64,000 nt of DNA from Acidobacteriota bacterium (lineage in GTDB: Bacteria; Acidobacteriota; Terriglobia; Bryobacterales; Bryobacteraceae). This document shows, in pieces, positions 53,263-62,785 of the stretch. The notes beneath the pieces are model-generated. The model was not told the DNA's origin. It saw only the letters and a program-made list of their open reading frames with translations, and did not search any database. How positions within the stretch are numbered: the stretch's first letter is position 1; every line of letters begins with the position of its first letter. The stretch covers positions 1-64,000 of the forward strand of contig JACQZR010000072.1 in NCBI GenBank assembly GCA_016213775.1, given 5' to 3'. The position numbers were made by a program, and so were the translations under genes.

Positions 53263-55467
53263 ATGGCACGCTACCGATTCGCCGGTTTCGAAGCCGATAC
53301 CAAGTCGCTTGAGCTCCGCCGCAACGGCAGCCGTGTGCCGGTTCAGCCACAGCCATTTCGGATCCTTTCCTGCCTCCTCGAAGCCTCCGGCGGATTGGTC
53401 ACGAGGGAAGATCTGATCCAGGCCCTGTGGGGCGACACCTATTTGGCCGACTCAGGACACAGCCTGAACATCGCCGTCCGCAAACTGCGCGCGGCGCTTG
53501 ACGATTCTTCCGATGAACCGCGGTTAGTCGAGACCGTCGCACGGCAAGGGTATCGCTTTATTGGTGCGGTGGAGCGGGAGGTCGATACGATTCCGGCGGT
53601 CGAGACCGCGCGCCCCTTCTGGCACCGGCCAGCCCTCGCCACGCTCGCTCTGACTTTGTTCTCCCTCGGCGCCTGGATCTGGTTGCCGCTCGGATTCTGG
53701 ACTCCCCTTCGGGCTCGAACTCCACCCGTCGCCAGTACCCGAACGTCCGGCGACCGGGTAATTCTCGAAACCAGCCAAATGTATGGCCCGCGCGGCTCGC
53801 GGGACGGGCGTTACTTCGCCTACCTTTGTGAAGCCCCTTCGCCGCGGATATCCATCTGCGTTCTTGACACCGCGACGGGAACCGCCAGGATCGTTCTGAA
53901 AGCGCCAGCCTCGGAGCACGCCCGCTACTGGCGGCCACTGGCATCACCCGACGGGCAGTCGATCGCTTACACCTGGTTCGCCAATGAGAAAAAGGAACAG
54001 AAGGGAGACCTTCACGTATTCCACATCGGCGAATCGGCCGGCCGTCCCCTTGTAACGGGCAGCACCGAAACCAATGACTTTTTCAGTGCGGTAGATTGGA
54101 CTGCCGACGGTAAGGGGATTCTTGTCGCAAAGACCAACCGGCACGCCTCCGGCTTGCACCTGGTCCCCATCAATGGGTCTCCTGCGGCCGCACTCGTTTC
54201 CCCGGACTTCGATTGGGCCAGCGGACGCGATACATGCCGCTTCTCCATGGACGGTAAGTGGATCGCCTATCCCGCAATCAAGGGCGGAAGCCTGCGTGGT
54301 GGCTACCGCCCCACGGACGTCTTTGTGATGCCTGCCTCGGGTGGCAGTCCCGTGCCTGTAGCGACTGGCGGCGGGAGCGAGCGCGTCGTCGGCTGGCTGG
54401 CGAACGGCGACCTCATCGTCACTAGCGATCGAGGCGGCAAAACGCGCCCATACCGCGTTCGTTTGTCGAATGGTCAGCCTCAGGGTGAAATCGAGCTCGT
54501 TGACGAGGACGTGAGCGAACCCTGGATTGTAGGTGTGAACCCCGCCGACAGTTCCCTCTACATCTATAACCAGCACCGCGAGACGGACCTGCATGTCTTC
54601 AAATCCACTAATGACAAACTCCGGCGCTACTCGAACAGTTATCAAGGACACCGTCCAGCCTTCTCCCCCGATCAGAGCAAGCTCGCCTATGTTGCCGGCA
54701 GCGACGGCAACAACTTCCTGGTCGTGCGGGAAATGCGTTCCGGTGAGGAACGGCGCCTGCCCGCGGCGATTCCCAACGTCCAAAGCCTCGCCTGGTACCC
54801 TGATAACCGGCACGTTCTCGCCATCTGCAATACGGGAAACTGGACATCCAAACCCACATTTCGCTTCGATACCGTCACGGGTGCGATGAAAACCACCCCC
54901 AACATCATCGGCCAGAATGCCTGGTGGACTCCCACGATCCTCAACGATGGCAGGTCGCTGATCATCACCACGCGAGACCCGAAGGCTGAAATGGGAAACT
55001 CCGGCATCATCCAGTCTCTCGATCTCGATAGCGGCACACAGCGCGTTCTCTTCCGCCCGCGCAAAAACGCCGAATTGCTTGGATCCTATTCGATTTCTCG
55101 CGACCGCTCCACCATCGTCTACGCCGAGCACAAGATTCATGCGAAATCCTGCACCCTGCTGATCTCCTCGATTGTCCATCCCAAGCCAAGGGTGCTGGTC
55201 GAAGAAAAGGGAGACGCGTGCCTTGCATTCAGTCCCCACTTCACACCGGACGCCAAAACGATCGTCTACTGGCGCATTCCGTCTCAGCTCTGGATGATTC
55301 CATCGTCCGGTGGAGAACCGAAACTCCTCCGCGAACTCGAGTGGAGCCCGGACGGTCCGGCTTTTCATGGCCCCACCGGTGAGATCATTGTCGGCTCTGG
55401 CGGCAAACGCAGGGCTGTGTTCCGGCAAAAGTTGATCCAACCTCGGCTTGCCGCGAGGTACCAATGA
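53263..55467 (+). CDS. ToxR-like membrane regulator: winged helix + TolB propeller (copy 2)
   Basis: This 734-aa paralogue of the previous gene starts 2 bp after its stop. The winged helix (1-105) is nearly identical to copy 1 (SRVPVQPQPFRILSCLLEAS, then GGLVTREDLIQALWGDTYLA). A membrane helix follows at about 126-148. The propeller (about 160-730) is far more diverged, with blades such as SPDGQSIAYTW, SMDGKWIAYPA and SPDQSKLAYVA. This contrast suggests a shared DNA target with different ligand sensing. It ends in a four-base overlap (ATGA) with copy 3. Confidence 0.9.
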   Translation: MARYRFAGFEADTKSLELRRNGSRVPVQPQPFRILSCLLEASGGLVTREDLIQALWGDTYLADSGHSLNIAVRKLRAALDDSSDEPRLVETVARQGYRFIGAVEREVDTIPAVETARPFWHRPALATLALTLFSLGAWIWLPLGFWTPLRARTPPVASTRTSGDRVILETSQMYGPRGSRDGRYFAYLCEAPSPRISICVLDTATGTARIVLKAPASEHARYWRPLASPDGQSIAYTWFANEKKEQKGDLHVFHIGESAGRPLVTGSTETNDFFSAVDWTADGKGILVAKTNRHASGLHLVPINGSPAAALVSPDFDWASGRDTCRFSMDGKWIAYPAIKGGSLRGGYRPTDVFVMPASGGSPVPVATGGGSERVVGWLANGDLIVTSDRGGKTRPYRVRLSNGQPQGEIELVDEDVSEPWIVGVNPADSSLYIYNQHRETDLHVFKSTNDKLRRYSNSYQGHRPAFSPDQSKLAYVAGSDGNNFLVVREMRSGEERRLPAAIPNVQSLAWYPDNRHVLAICNTGNWTSKPTFRFDTVTGAMKTTPNIIGQNAWWTPTILNDGRSLIITTRDPKAEMGNSGIIQSLDLDSGTQRVLFRPRKNAELLGSYSISRDRSTIVYAEHKIHAKSCTLLISSIVHPKPRVLVEEKGDACLAFSPHFTPDAKTIVYWRIPSQLWMIPSSGGEPKLLRELEWSPDGPAFHGPTGEIIVGSGGKRRAVFRQKLIQPRLAARYQ

Positions 55468-57629
55468 CCAGCTACAGATTCTCCGGCTTTGAGGCGGACC
55501 TCGAGTCGGGGGAGTTGCGCCGCAACGGTTGTCGCGTCCCTCTACAGCCACAGCCGTTTCTGATCCTGACCAGACTTCTCCAGGCGCCCGGCGAGTTGGT
55601 AACACGGGAAATCTTGATACAGGCAGTTTGGGGCAACACTTACCTCTCCGATCCGGGGCACAGCCTGAATATCGCCGTCCGCAAACTGCGCACCGCTCTC
55701 GAAGATTCCTCCGATGAGCCACGCTATATCGAGACGGTTGCTCGCTGCGGATATCGCTTCGTTGGTGAGGTGGAACGGGTGGAGATCACCGCGAACCCGC
55801 CTGGTGAAACTGCTACTCCTCCAATTCCACCATTCTGGCATTACCGGCACCGTTCTCCTTTCGCGCTACTCGCATTGGCAATCCTTTCGTTGAGCGCATG
55901 GATGTGGTTGCCCCTGCGAGGTCGATCGCATTCCATCGAGCATTCGGGCGCACAGACTCGGCTCGTTTGGGACAACGCAGTGGATCTCGGCGGCCAGGTG
56001 AGCGGCGACGGACGGTACTTCTCCTACACCGACTGGATGAGCGAAGACCTTGGGTTGGGCGTTCGGGATTTACTTGCCCGCAAGAACCTCAAATTGACGC
56101 ACATGGGGAATTGGGCGGAGACCAAAGCCGAGGTTGGACCGAGCGCGGTTTCGCCCGACGGGAAATGGGTAGCCTTTAGCCACACAACCTACGCCGACAA
56201 GGAGAACGAGGAACTCGCCCGCCTTGTGGTTATCGGAATGGACGGGAGCAATCAGCGAGTCCTGCTCGAAGGAGACGGACTTGACTATGTTCACCCCTAT
56301 TCCTGGTCGCAAGACGGAAAATGGATCGCCGCATCCGTGGTCTATCGTGGACAGAAGCCCGGTGGCCGCGACTCTATCGCGCTCGTCTCGGTGGATGGCC
56401 AGGTGTGCCATCTTCCTGTCAAAAATGACCTTTGGGCCAACAATCTGACTTTCTCACCGGACGGCAGGTACCTGGCCTATTCCATTGGCGCCCGGAAAGC
56501 GCAGCCGGTGTTGATGATTCGCTCTCGCGAGCCCGAAAGCTCCGAGAATGTCGTTCAGGACAACGCCATGATGATGGGTTGGTCGCCCGATGGCTCCGCG
56601 ATTCTGTTCAGCCGGGAACGCGAGACAACCCATGACCTGTACCTCCTCGCCGTGGCCGGTGGAAAACCAGCGGGCAACCCCGTTCCGATCTACGCATCGT
56701 CCGATATCGGACAGCGCACGGCTGGAGTGACCAAAGACGGATCTCTGTTTTACTCAACGTTTAACCGGCGCTCAGAGACCGTCGTGGTTCGGCTGTCGGG
56801 ATCAGAAATCCGGCAGGAAACGCCCATCGCCAACATTCCCGGAACGGTTTCCATCGGCTGGTTGTTGGGATCAGGCCCGGCCCACTTCTCGCCAGACGGC
56901 AAACGCATCGTGGTCTTAACCCCAAACGATGCCTTGACCATACACGAACTCGAATCACGTGGCCAGCGAACGATCACTCCTGATCTGAAGGCATGGAAGG
57001 CAGTTCGATGGGCGCCGGATCAATCCGGCTTGTTGCTGCTCGGTTCCGCGACCAATGGCCGGTCGGGCGTGTTCCGTGTCGACGACATGACCGGCAAGAC
57101 CCGTCTCCTCGCCAGTCTGCCGCCCGACACCTGGTCCTTCACTCCATCCAACGACGGGCGAACCATCTACTACGGCACGCCGTTCAAGACACAGGCCCGA
57201 AACATCTCCTCCGGAACGGACCAGGTGCTTTTCGAATCGCCCAAGGGAGGTAGTTACGACCTTCGCGTTTCTCATGATGGCAGCCGGCTCGCGATTCGTG
57301 GCGGAGCCTATCTCGCGGTTGTTGATCTCAAAAGCGGGCGGCAGCGCGTGCTGTTTCGCAGAACGGAACCGGATCCGGTGGCGCTCTGGGCTATGGATTG
57401 GAGCGCCGACGACAGCAGCCTGTTGACGATTGTGCGTCCAGGTGTCGGGATGGAACGAATGCAACTCTGGACCTTCAGTGCCGACGGCGGCAGCCCGAAG
57501 CGGCAGCCACTCGCACCGGAATTGCGCGGCCTCTCCATCAGCCCGGATGGGAAGTATGTCGCCACGACCCGTCTTACTCAACACTGGCAATTGTGGGCAT
57601 TGGATAATTTTCTTCCCCCGATGCCTTGA
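55464..57629 (+). CDS. ToxR-like membrane regulator: winged helix + TolB propeller (copy 3)
   Basis: The third 721-aa paralogue is coupled to copy 2 by ATGA overlap. The winged helix (1-103) keeps the family pattern (FEADLESGELRRNGCRVPLQ, then LVTREILIQAVWGNTYLSDP), with a few changes in the recognition region. A membrane helix follows at about 131-150. Propeller blades (about 165-715) include SPDGKWVAFSH, SPDGRYLAYSI, SPDGSAILFSR and SPDGKRIVVL. There is no other gene in the array, so the target genes are unknown. The shared promoter and repeats upstream of copy 1 may be one target. Confidence 0.9.
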   Translation: MTSYRFSGFEADLESGELRRNGCRVPLQPQPFLILTRLLQAPGELVTREILIQAVWGNTYLSDPGHSLNIAVRKLRTALEDSSDEPRYIETVARCGYRFVGEVERVEITANPPGETATPPIPPFWHYRHRSPFALLALAILSLSAWMWLPLRGRSHSIEHSGAQTRLVWDNAVDLGGQVSGDGRYFSYTDWMSEDLGLGVRDLLARKNLKLTHMGNWAETKAEVGPSAVSPDGKWVAFSHTTYADKENEELARLVVIGMDGSNQRVLLEGDGLDYVHPYSWSQDGKWIAASVVYRGQKPGGRDSIALVSVDGQVCHLPVKNDLWANNLTFSPDGRYLAYSIGARKAQPVLMIRSREPESSENVVQDNAMMMGWSPDGSAILFSRERETTHDLYLLAVAGGKPAGNPVPIYASSDIGQRTAGVTKDGSLFYSTFNRRSETVVVRLSGSEIRQETPIANIPGTVSIGWLLGSGPAHFSPDGKRIVVLTPNDALTIHELESRGQRTITPDLKAWKAVRWAPDQSGLLLLGSATNGRSGVFRVDDMTGKTRLLASLPPDTWSFTPSNDGRTIYYGTPFKTQARNISSGTDQVLFESPKGGSYDLRVSHDGSRLAIRGGAYLAVVDLKSGRQRVLFRRTEPDPVALWAMDWSADDSSLLTIVRPGVGMERMQLWTFSADGGSPKRQPLAPELRGLSISPDGKYVATTRLTQHWQLWALDNFLPPMP

Positions 57630-57787
57630 TCAGTGCAGCCCGTGTTCGCTGACCGTAGACCCTCCGACCCCGGAGAAGTATCGTGATCGGCATCCCGCGC
57701 CACCCGAATCACGGCGCCACCCAGTCCTTCGAATTCCGCCGGCTCACCCGCAAGTACCCGTCGACGCCGGCGGAAGGGTGTGTTACC

Positions 57788-58648
57788 TCAAACGGCCTCG
57801 GATCTTTGAACTGCAAAGTCGTCTTGTGTCGACAATCTTCCGTCGTCTTCACACAGATAGATCGAGTTGCCATCGACGTCTTCGAGGTTGGCGATGTTAC
57901 CTACGTCAGACTCAATCGGACCTCCGACGAGCCGCACACCCCGTTCGACCAACCGTGAGACGACAACCTGAATCGGCTCGTCGATGGTCAAGCCGAGTGT
58001 GACGGAGCCCTTGGTTCCTGGAACGGGTGACCTGGACGACTGCGGATGTAACACGATGACAAGTCTCCGGCCTGCCTCAACCGTTGCGATTTTGTCGCCG
58101 TAGCGGTTCGTCAAGTTGAGACCGAGAACGCCCGTGTAGAAGCGGATGGCTGCATCCATGTTGGTGACATAAACGATGGCGTGCCCGCCTGATATCGTCG
58201 CCGAAGCTTCCTCGCCAGAATCTTCCTCTGCCGTGGGGTCGGTTGAGGGAGCCATCTCCGGTGGAAACTCATGCAGGTACGTCGGAGTGCCGTCATGATC
58301 TTTGAAGGCGACCGAGTTACCTCCCTCGAATCGAATCACTTCCCCTGTGAAGGAAACCTTCCGCTGGACAAGTCTCGCGATTGCCTCTTCGATCGGCTCA
58401 TACGTCTCAAATCCGAACCCCACCGCTCCCCTGGTTCCCGGCGCGGGGTGCTTCGGCGAGGCGGCGTGCAGTCCGATCATGAGTCCGGCACCAACGTTGT
58501 CGGTTGTCCAATAGCTCGGGCCGGCCTCGAGAATGGCCCATTGACGGCCGAACCGGTTCGTCAGCTTCAGTCCGAGGGATTCGGTGTAGAATCGGATCGC
58601 GGCGTTCATGTCTGAGACGTAGACGGTTGCGTTTCCACTTGAAATCAT
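57788..58648 (-). CDS. Two-domain VOC (glyoxalase/bleomycin-resistance) protein
   Basis: The 286-aa protein has two VOC modules. The first (about 4-128) contains ATVYVSDMNAAIRFYTESLG, LKLTNRFG and FKDHDGTPTYLHEF. The second (about 155-272) contains AIVYVTNMDAAIRFYTGVLG, LNLTNRYG and LEDVDGNSIYLCED. An acidic linker (about 130-150) joins them. The strong similarity between halves points to internal duplication. The metal-ligand His/Glu set of glyoxalase I is not obvious, so it could be a dioxygenase-like or binding protein. It is divergent from the GntR gene (71-bp gap), a common regulator-target layout. Confidence 0.88.
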   Translation of the reverse strand: MISSGNATVYVSDMNAAIRFYTESLGLKLTNRFGRQWAILEAGPSYWTTDNVGAGLMIGLHAASPKHPAPGTRGAVGFGFETYEPIEEAIARLVQRKVSFTGEVIRFEGGNSVAFKDHDGTPTYLHEFPPEMAPSTDPTAEEDSGEEASATISGGHAIVYVTNMDAAIRFYTGVLGLNLTNRYGDKIATVEAGRRLVIVLHPQSSRSPVPGTKGSVTLGLTIDEPIQVVVSRLVERGVRLVGGPIESDVGNIANLEDVDGNSIYLCEDDGRLSTQDDFAVQRSEAV

Positions 58649-58719
58649 GACGAGTGCCCTCCGAAGCTATAATCTCCCATATCCAGTCGGTTGGAAAGAT
58701 CCACTCGAAGGAGCCACTT

Positions 58720-59097
58720 ATGCAGGGACGCTGCCATTTCTTCCTGCCGTTGATCGCCCTCGACCGGGCTTCGCGCGTGCCATTGCACGTACAGCTTCGG
58801 ACTCAGGTCGCGGACGCGATCCGGCGGAATGCGCCTGCGGGCGGACGTCTTCCGTCGACGCGCACCCTAGCGCGGGTTCTCGGCGTTTCTCGAAACACTG
58901 TGTTGACGGCGTATGGGGATTTGGCAGCCGAGGGACTCATACAAGGGCAACACGGTTCTGGTATGTTGATTTCCACGGAAGCGACGAGAAGCCTGCCCCC
59001 ATTCGAACTGCGTAGCGTCCTTCAAGAGGCTCACTATCCCGCTCGAACGATCTACCTCGCCGACATGAACGGCAACTCGCTCTACCTCGTCTACTGA
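58720..59097 (+). CDS. Truncated GntR/MocR-like regulator with VOC-like tail
   Basis: From the ATG at 58720 (GGAG upstream) the protein has 125 aa. Residues 15-85 are a GntR winged helix (RVPLHVQLRTQVADAIRRNA, then PAGGRLPSTRTLARVLGVSR and NTVLTAYGDLAAEGLIQGQH). Instead of the MocR aminotransferase domain that should follow, the last ~18 residues read TIYLADMNGNSLYLVY. This resembles the final strand of a VOC domain (the neighbour has LEDVDGNSIYL). It may be a deletion remnant joining two genes, or a minimal regulator. It is divergent from the VOC gene. Confidence 0.75.
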   Translation: MQGRCHFFLPLIALDRASRVPLHVQLRTQVADAIRRNAPAGGRLPSTRTLARVLGVSRNTVLTAYGDLAAEGLIQGQHGSGMLISTEATRSLPPFELRSVLQEAHYPARTIYLADMNGNSLYLVY

Positions 59098-59188
59098 ACG
59101 GGTCACAAGGCGTAGTCGCCGGGCGGCGTCAAGTTGACGAGAAAGGTCGTTGGGTCCCGAGTAACCGCGTGACGTTTGCTCACGTTCC

Positions 59189-62100
59189 TCATCTCGTTTG
59201 ACCCCCTGACCGTGTGATCTCCCTGACATTGTCATCGCCCTCTACATCGATCAAAAGATTCCGCGGGTCGATCCCCGCCCGGGCAGGTTCGCTCGCCACC
59301 ATCACCGTGATGCGATGCTCGCCCGAGCGCAGGCGGTGCATTTGCAGGTACAGCGGTTCGCCGGGCTCTCCGGACTTCCCTTCCGCGAACACACCGACTT
59401 CAATAAGGTCATCCATCGGAACTTCGGTCTCGACGCCCGCCGTGTCCACCACCACCTTTCTCGCCCTCACATCGAGCGTCACCTGCCAGGCTCCTGTCCC
59501 GGTCTGCTTCGCGCTCACTCTCTGCGTCGCAAGCTCCCAGAACGTGTTCGCTTCAAAGAGATCGGCAAGCAGATAGTGGAGCGGCTGCGGTATGGCTGCC
59601 TTCAGTTCCCGGTAGAGATCCTGAGTGGTTGCCAGGGGAGGCGTTCCCGAGCCGTGCCTCTCGATCAAGCGCCGTAGCGCGGCGTTTACCTGCCCGACGC
59701 CGGCGTACTCGCGCAAGGCGTACATCGCGAACGGGCCCTTGCGGTACGCGAGGAACGAATCGGAGGCACGGAGCAGCGGAACTGCCGCGCGCGTGCGTGG
59801 CGTTGCATACACCTGCCACATCATGCCCACGAGCCGCCGCAAGTGCTCGCGCCCCAAGGTCCGCTCGACGACCTGCATCCCCGAGTACCACGCCAGGCTC
59901 TCGGTGAGCACCGCGGCGCCCTCGACGGGTGCTGGTGTGAGCGTGGCGCCCCACCACTGATGCGCCACTTCATGCGCCACTACCGCGAAAGGAAGATCAA
60001 TGTCCCTCTGATCGGCGCCGGGGTTCAGCAGAGAAAAACCTTCCTCGTACGAGATGTTGACCGGAGAAGCGTGTAAGGAGACCCCATCGCCAGGCTGCTC
60101 GACGAACCTGAGCTGGCCGTGCGGGTACGGGCCGAACTGCTGCGTATAGTAGTCTAGCGATGCCTGTACGCTTCGGACCATGCGGTCCACGTTCCACGCA
60201 TGGGCCGGATGGTGAAAGATCTCGATCGAGGTATCATTCCACCGCGCTTCATGTACCGCGTAGGCCGCGGAGAAGAACGCGTAGTGATTCCGGATCGGAA
60301 CATCGGTGGCGTAGTGAAAGTAACGCCTTCGCCCGAGCGTCCACGACCGGCGCAACCTCCCGGGCGCGACGGCGACTTGTCCTTCACCCGTGCCAACGAC
60401 GGCCTCGAACGCGATCCGAGCGGCCCATCCCGCGCCGTGCCGTGCTTCTACATCGTCGAGCAGAGGCGTCTCAGGGCGCGCGGAGAGTCGATACTTTCGG
60501 CGATCGCCGGCACTTCGCAATTCGCGGTCCGCCTGATAGCCGATGGCGGGCAACCACGCGTCATTCGTGAAGTAGGTGCCGTTCGCGACGACCGAGGCAT
60601 CCATCCCGCGGTTAGAGAACCCACGGGGCTTGAAATGCACCTCGAAATGAAGTTGCAGCAACTCGCCGGGCTGGAGCGATGTCTCCAAGGCATAAATCCG
60701 ATGGCCGAACTCCTCATCGGAAAGCACATTCCTGACTGGCCGGTCGAACCTGACAGCCATTGTGTGGACTGCCGGCTTGATGGCGAGATGGACGGAGTCG
60801 ATCGCGTCCGGGCCCGTGTTCACGAGATGGAACGTGCCGCGAATCTCGGCCTCCCGCCGGTCGGGGTAGATCTCAACTCTCAGGTTGGCGCCGGTGAGCT
60901 CGGGCTGCCGGATGCCCTTGTACTGTCCGTAGCGCCGCTCATACTCGGCGCGCCACGCCAGGCCATCGGAGGCCGTCCGGTACTGGTTCAGCACGTTCGT
61001 GTTGTAGAAGAGGAAACTGCCCAATGTCAGAATGAGGGCCACGGCAGCAGTGGCGAGCCCCGCCGCTCGACGCGTGAATCGGCGGCGCGCCAGCGCGAGC
61101 CGCGAGCCGAGGTCCGCATCCCTTCCGCTTACCCAGAGCAGCGTCGCCGCCACCGCCAGCAACAGCGCCCATGCCGCCCAATAGAACTTGAACCAGAGCC
61201 ACGGCGCGATGAATGGTTCGAAGCCGCGTATGTCAGAGTACGACCAGCCTGGATCGGATCCATAGACGAGCAGGTTGTGCCCCACTCCCAGCGCCGGGCC
61301 AAAGGCCATGAACGCGTAGGCGATGACCACAACGAGATGTCCGGCGTACTTATGATTCACCACCACGTGAACAACGAGGGCAAGCAGGGCGAAGAGGAGG
61401 TAGTCCGGGAGCTGAAGCCCGAAAAGAATCCGCGCGTACAGGCCGATCTCGAAGTCGAAGTGGCCCAGGAAGACCTGGACGAGTATCCCCGCTGCCGTCA
61501 TCACCGCCTGCAGCGCGCCGAGCACCAGGCCAAGTCCCACGAACTTGCCCAGGAAACAAACCCATTCCGGGATCGGCGCAGCACCGATGATCTCGCTCAG
61601 GCGTGCTTCCCGTTCCCGCCAAACCAGTTCGCCCGCGTGGATGAGGATGAATAGCGGGACCATCATTCCGAAAAACTCCTGAGGACTCGTCAGCGGAGCA
61701 GCTAAGAACGCAGTGATGCGCTCGGCCGTCGCGAACAGCGGCACGCCCATGTGTTCGATTTGGGTGGCGCTGACAGCCGCGAGCGCCGCTATCCCGGCCA
61801 GGACAAGGCCGCCCCAACTCATCGCGATCTCCTGGAAAGATTCCCGCGCGACGGCGAGCATCTGGCGCGCGTGCGTCGCGAAACCGAAGGTTGCTTGCTT
61901 ACCCGCGCGGCTCGGAACCGGGACGCGACCGTGAGGGAGCGGTCCGCCGGACAGTGTCTTGTCCATCCGTCGCGCGCCCGCGGTGTGGTGCGCCATGCGA
62001 AACCGGAGCTGCGTGAGCGCGAGCACGCCCAGGGCAATGCCGATCCAAAGAATGCGGTTCGATAGGAGCGAGCCCTGCAGTCCGATCAGACGCGTGCTCT

Positions 62101-62785
62101 TTTCCACCGGCGTCCAACCCCGAGAAAGCTCGCCGAGCACTGTCATGCCGAAGGGATCCAGCAGCTTCGCCAACTCCCACCACTCTAACGTCCCAGCCAC
62201 GAACCCCCGGCTGAAGGCGACCACGCTGAAGAGGAGCAGGCCGCCGAGGTAACTCGCCATCGCGCGCCGGCTCAGCACCGCGATTGAAAACAGGAACGCT
62301 GTCGCCACGAAGGCATTCGGCAGCGCAAGGGACAGGTAAGCGCCGAGATAGGCCGCCGGACGGAATGGACCAATGAGCTCGGCCTCTGGGCCCGGCACCA
62401 CTGCGGCAAGCAACAATCCGAGCGGCACGGCCAACAGGATCACCGCGTAGAGGATGAAGGCCGCAAGAAATCGGCCCCGCAGGTACGCGGTCTTGCCGAC
62501 GGGCGTGGTGTAGAAGAGCGGATCCATCCGCGTCTGCACGTCTCGCGCTGCCGCATCGCCGGCCAGTTGGGTGGCGCTCAATAGCCCCATCATGCTGCCG
62601 AGAAACGTCATCACCGCGATGACGAACGGCGCGTTGAAGAAGTAGCCGTCTCTACGCGCGTTGTCGATATATATTTGCCTCGACACGTAGTAAGTGAGCG
62701 TCACCAAAACCGCGAAATAGAGCCATGTCGAGACGCGGCGAGACTGGTAGGCGATTTCGAAACGGAAGATTTCCCAGCACCTCAT
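59189..62785 (-). CDS. ABC-2-type permease fused to M1-family metallopeptidase
   Basis: The single 1198-aa protein has about 12 membrane helices in residues 1-590, including the ABC-2 permease patterns QLAGDAAARDVQTRMDPLFY and HAGELVWREREARLSEIIG. An extracytoplasmic M1 peptidase region (about 620-1110) follows, with zinc motif HEVAHQWWG (His938, Glu939, His942) and likely third ligand Glu962 (LTESLAWYSG). The GxMEN exopeptidase motif of classic M1 enzymes is not recognisable; EQPGDGVSLHASP stands at that position. The ATP-binding subunit is encoded immediately upstream with a four-base overlap. Confidence 0.9.
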   Translation of the reverse strand: MRCWEIFRFEIAYQSRRVSTWLYFAVLVTLTYYVSRQIYIDNARRDGYFFNAPFVIAVMTFLGSMMGLLSATQLAGDAAARDVQTRMDPLFYTTPVGKTAYLRGRFLAAFILYAVILLAVPLGLLLAAVVPGPEAELIGPFRPAAYLGAYLSLALPNAFVATAFLFSIAVLSRRAMASYLGGLLLFSVVAFSRGFVAGTLEWWELAKLLDPFGMTVLGELSRGWTPVEKSTRLIGLQGSLLSNRILWIGIALGVLALTQLRFRMAHHTAGARRMDKTLSGGPLPHGRVPVPSRAGKQATFGFATHARQMLAVARESFQEIAMSWGGLVLAGIAALAAVSATQIEHMGVPLFATAERITAFLAAPLTSPQEFFGMMVPLFILIHAGELVWREREARLSEIIGAAPIPEWVCFLGKFVGLGLVLGALQAVMTAAGILVQVFLGHFDFEIGLYARILFGLQLPDYLLFALLALVVHVVVNHKYAGHLVVVIAYAFMAFGPALGVGHNLLVYGSDPGWSYSDIRGFEPFIAPWLWFKFYWAAWALLLAVAATLLWVSGRDADLGSRLALARRRFTRRAAGLATAAVALILTLGSFLFYNTNVLNQYRTASDGLAWRAEYERRYGQYKGIRQPELTGANLRVEIYPDRREAEIRGTFHLVNTGPDAIDSVHLAIKPAVHTMAVRFDRPVRNVLSDEEFGHRIYALETSLQPGELLQLHFEVHFKPRGFSNRGMDASVVANGTYFTNDAWLPAIGYQADRELRSAGDRRKYRLSARPETPLLDDVEARHGAGWAARIAFEAVVGTGEGQVAVAPGRLRRSWTLGRRRYFHYATDVPIRNHYAFFSAAYAVHEARWNDTSIEIFHHPAHAWNVDRMVRSVQASLDYYTQQFGPYPHGQLRFVEQPGDGVSLHASPVNISYEEGFSLLNPGADQRDIDLPFAVVAHEVAHQWWGATLTPAPVEGAAVLTESLAWYSGMQVVERTLGREHLRRLVGMMWQVYATPRTRAAVPLLRASDSFLAYRKGPFAMYALREYAGVGQVNAALRRLIERHGSGTPPLATTQDLYRELKAAIPQPLHYLLADLFEANTFWELATQRVSAKQTGTGAWQVTLDVRARKVVVDTAGVETEVPMDDLIEVGVFAEGKSGEPGEPLYLQMHRLRSGEHRITVMVASEPARAGIDPRNLLIDVEGDDNVREITRSGGQTR

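Noticed and set aside
60200-61654. Open frame of 484 codons opposite the permease-peptidase gene
   Set aside because: Arg/Glu-rich product without domain, antisense to intact HEVAHQWWG and membrane segments.
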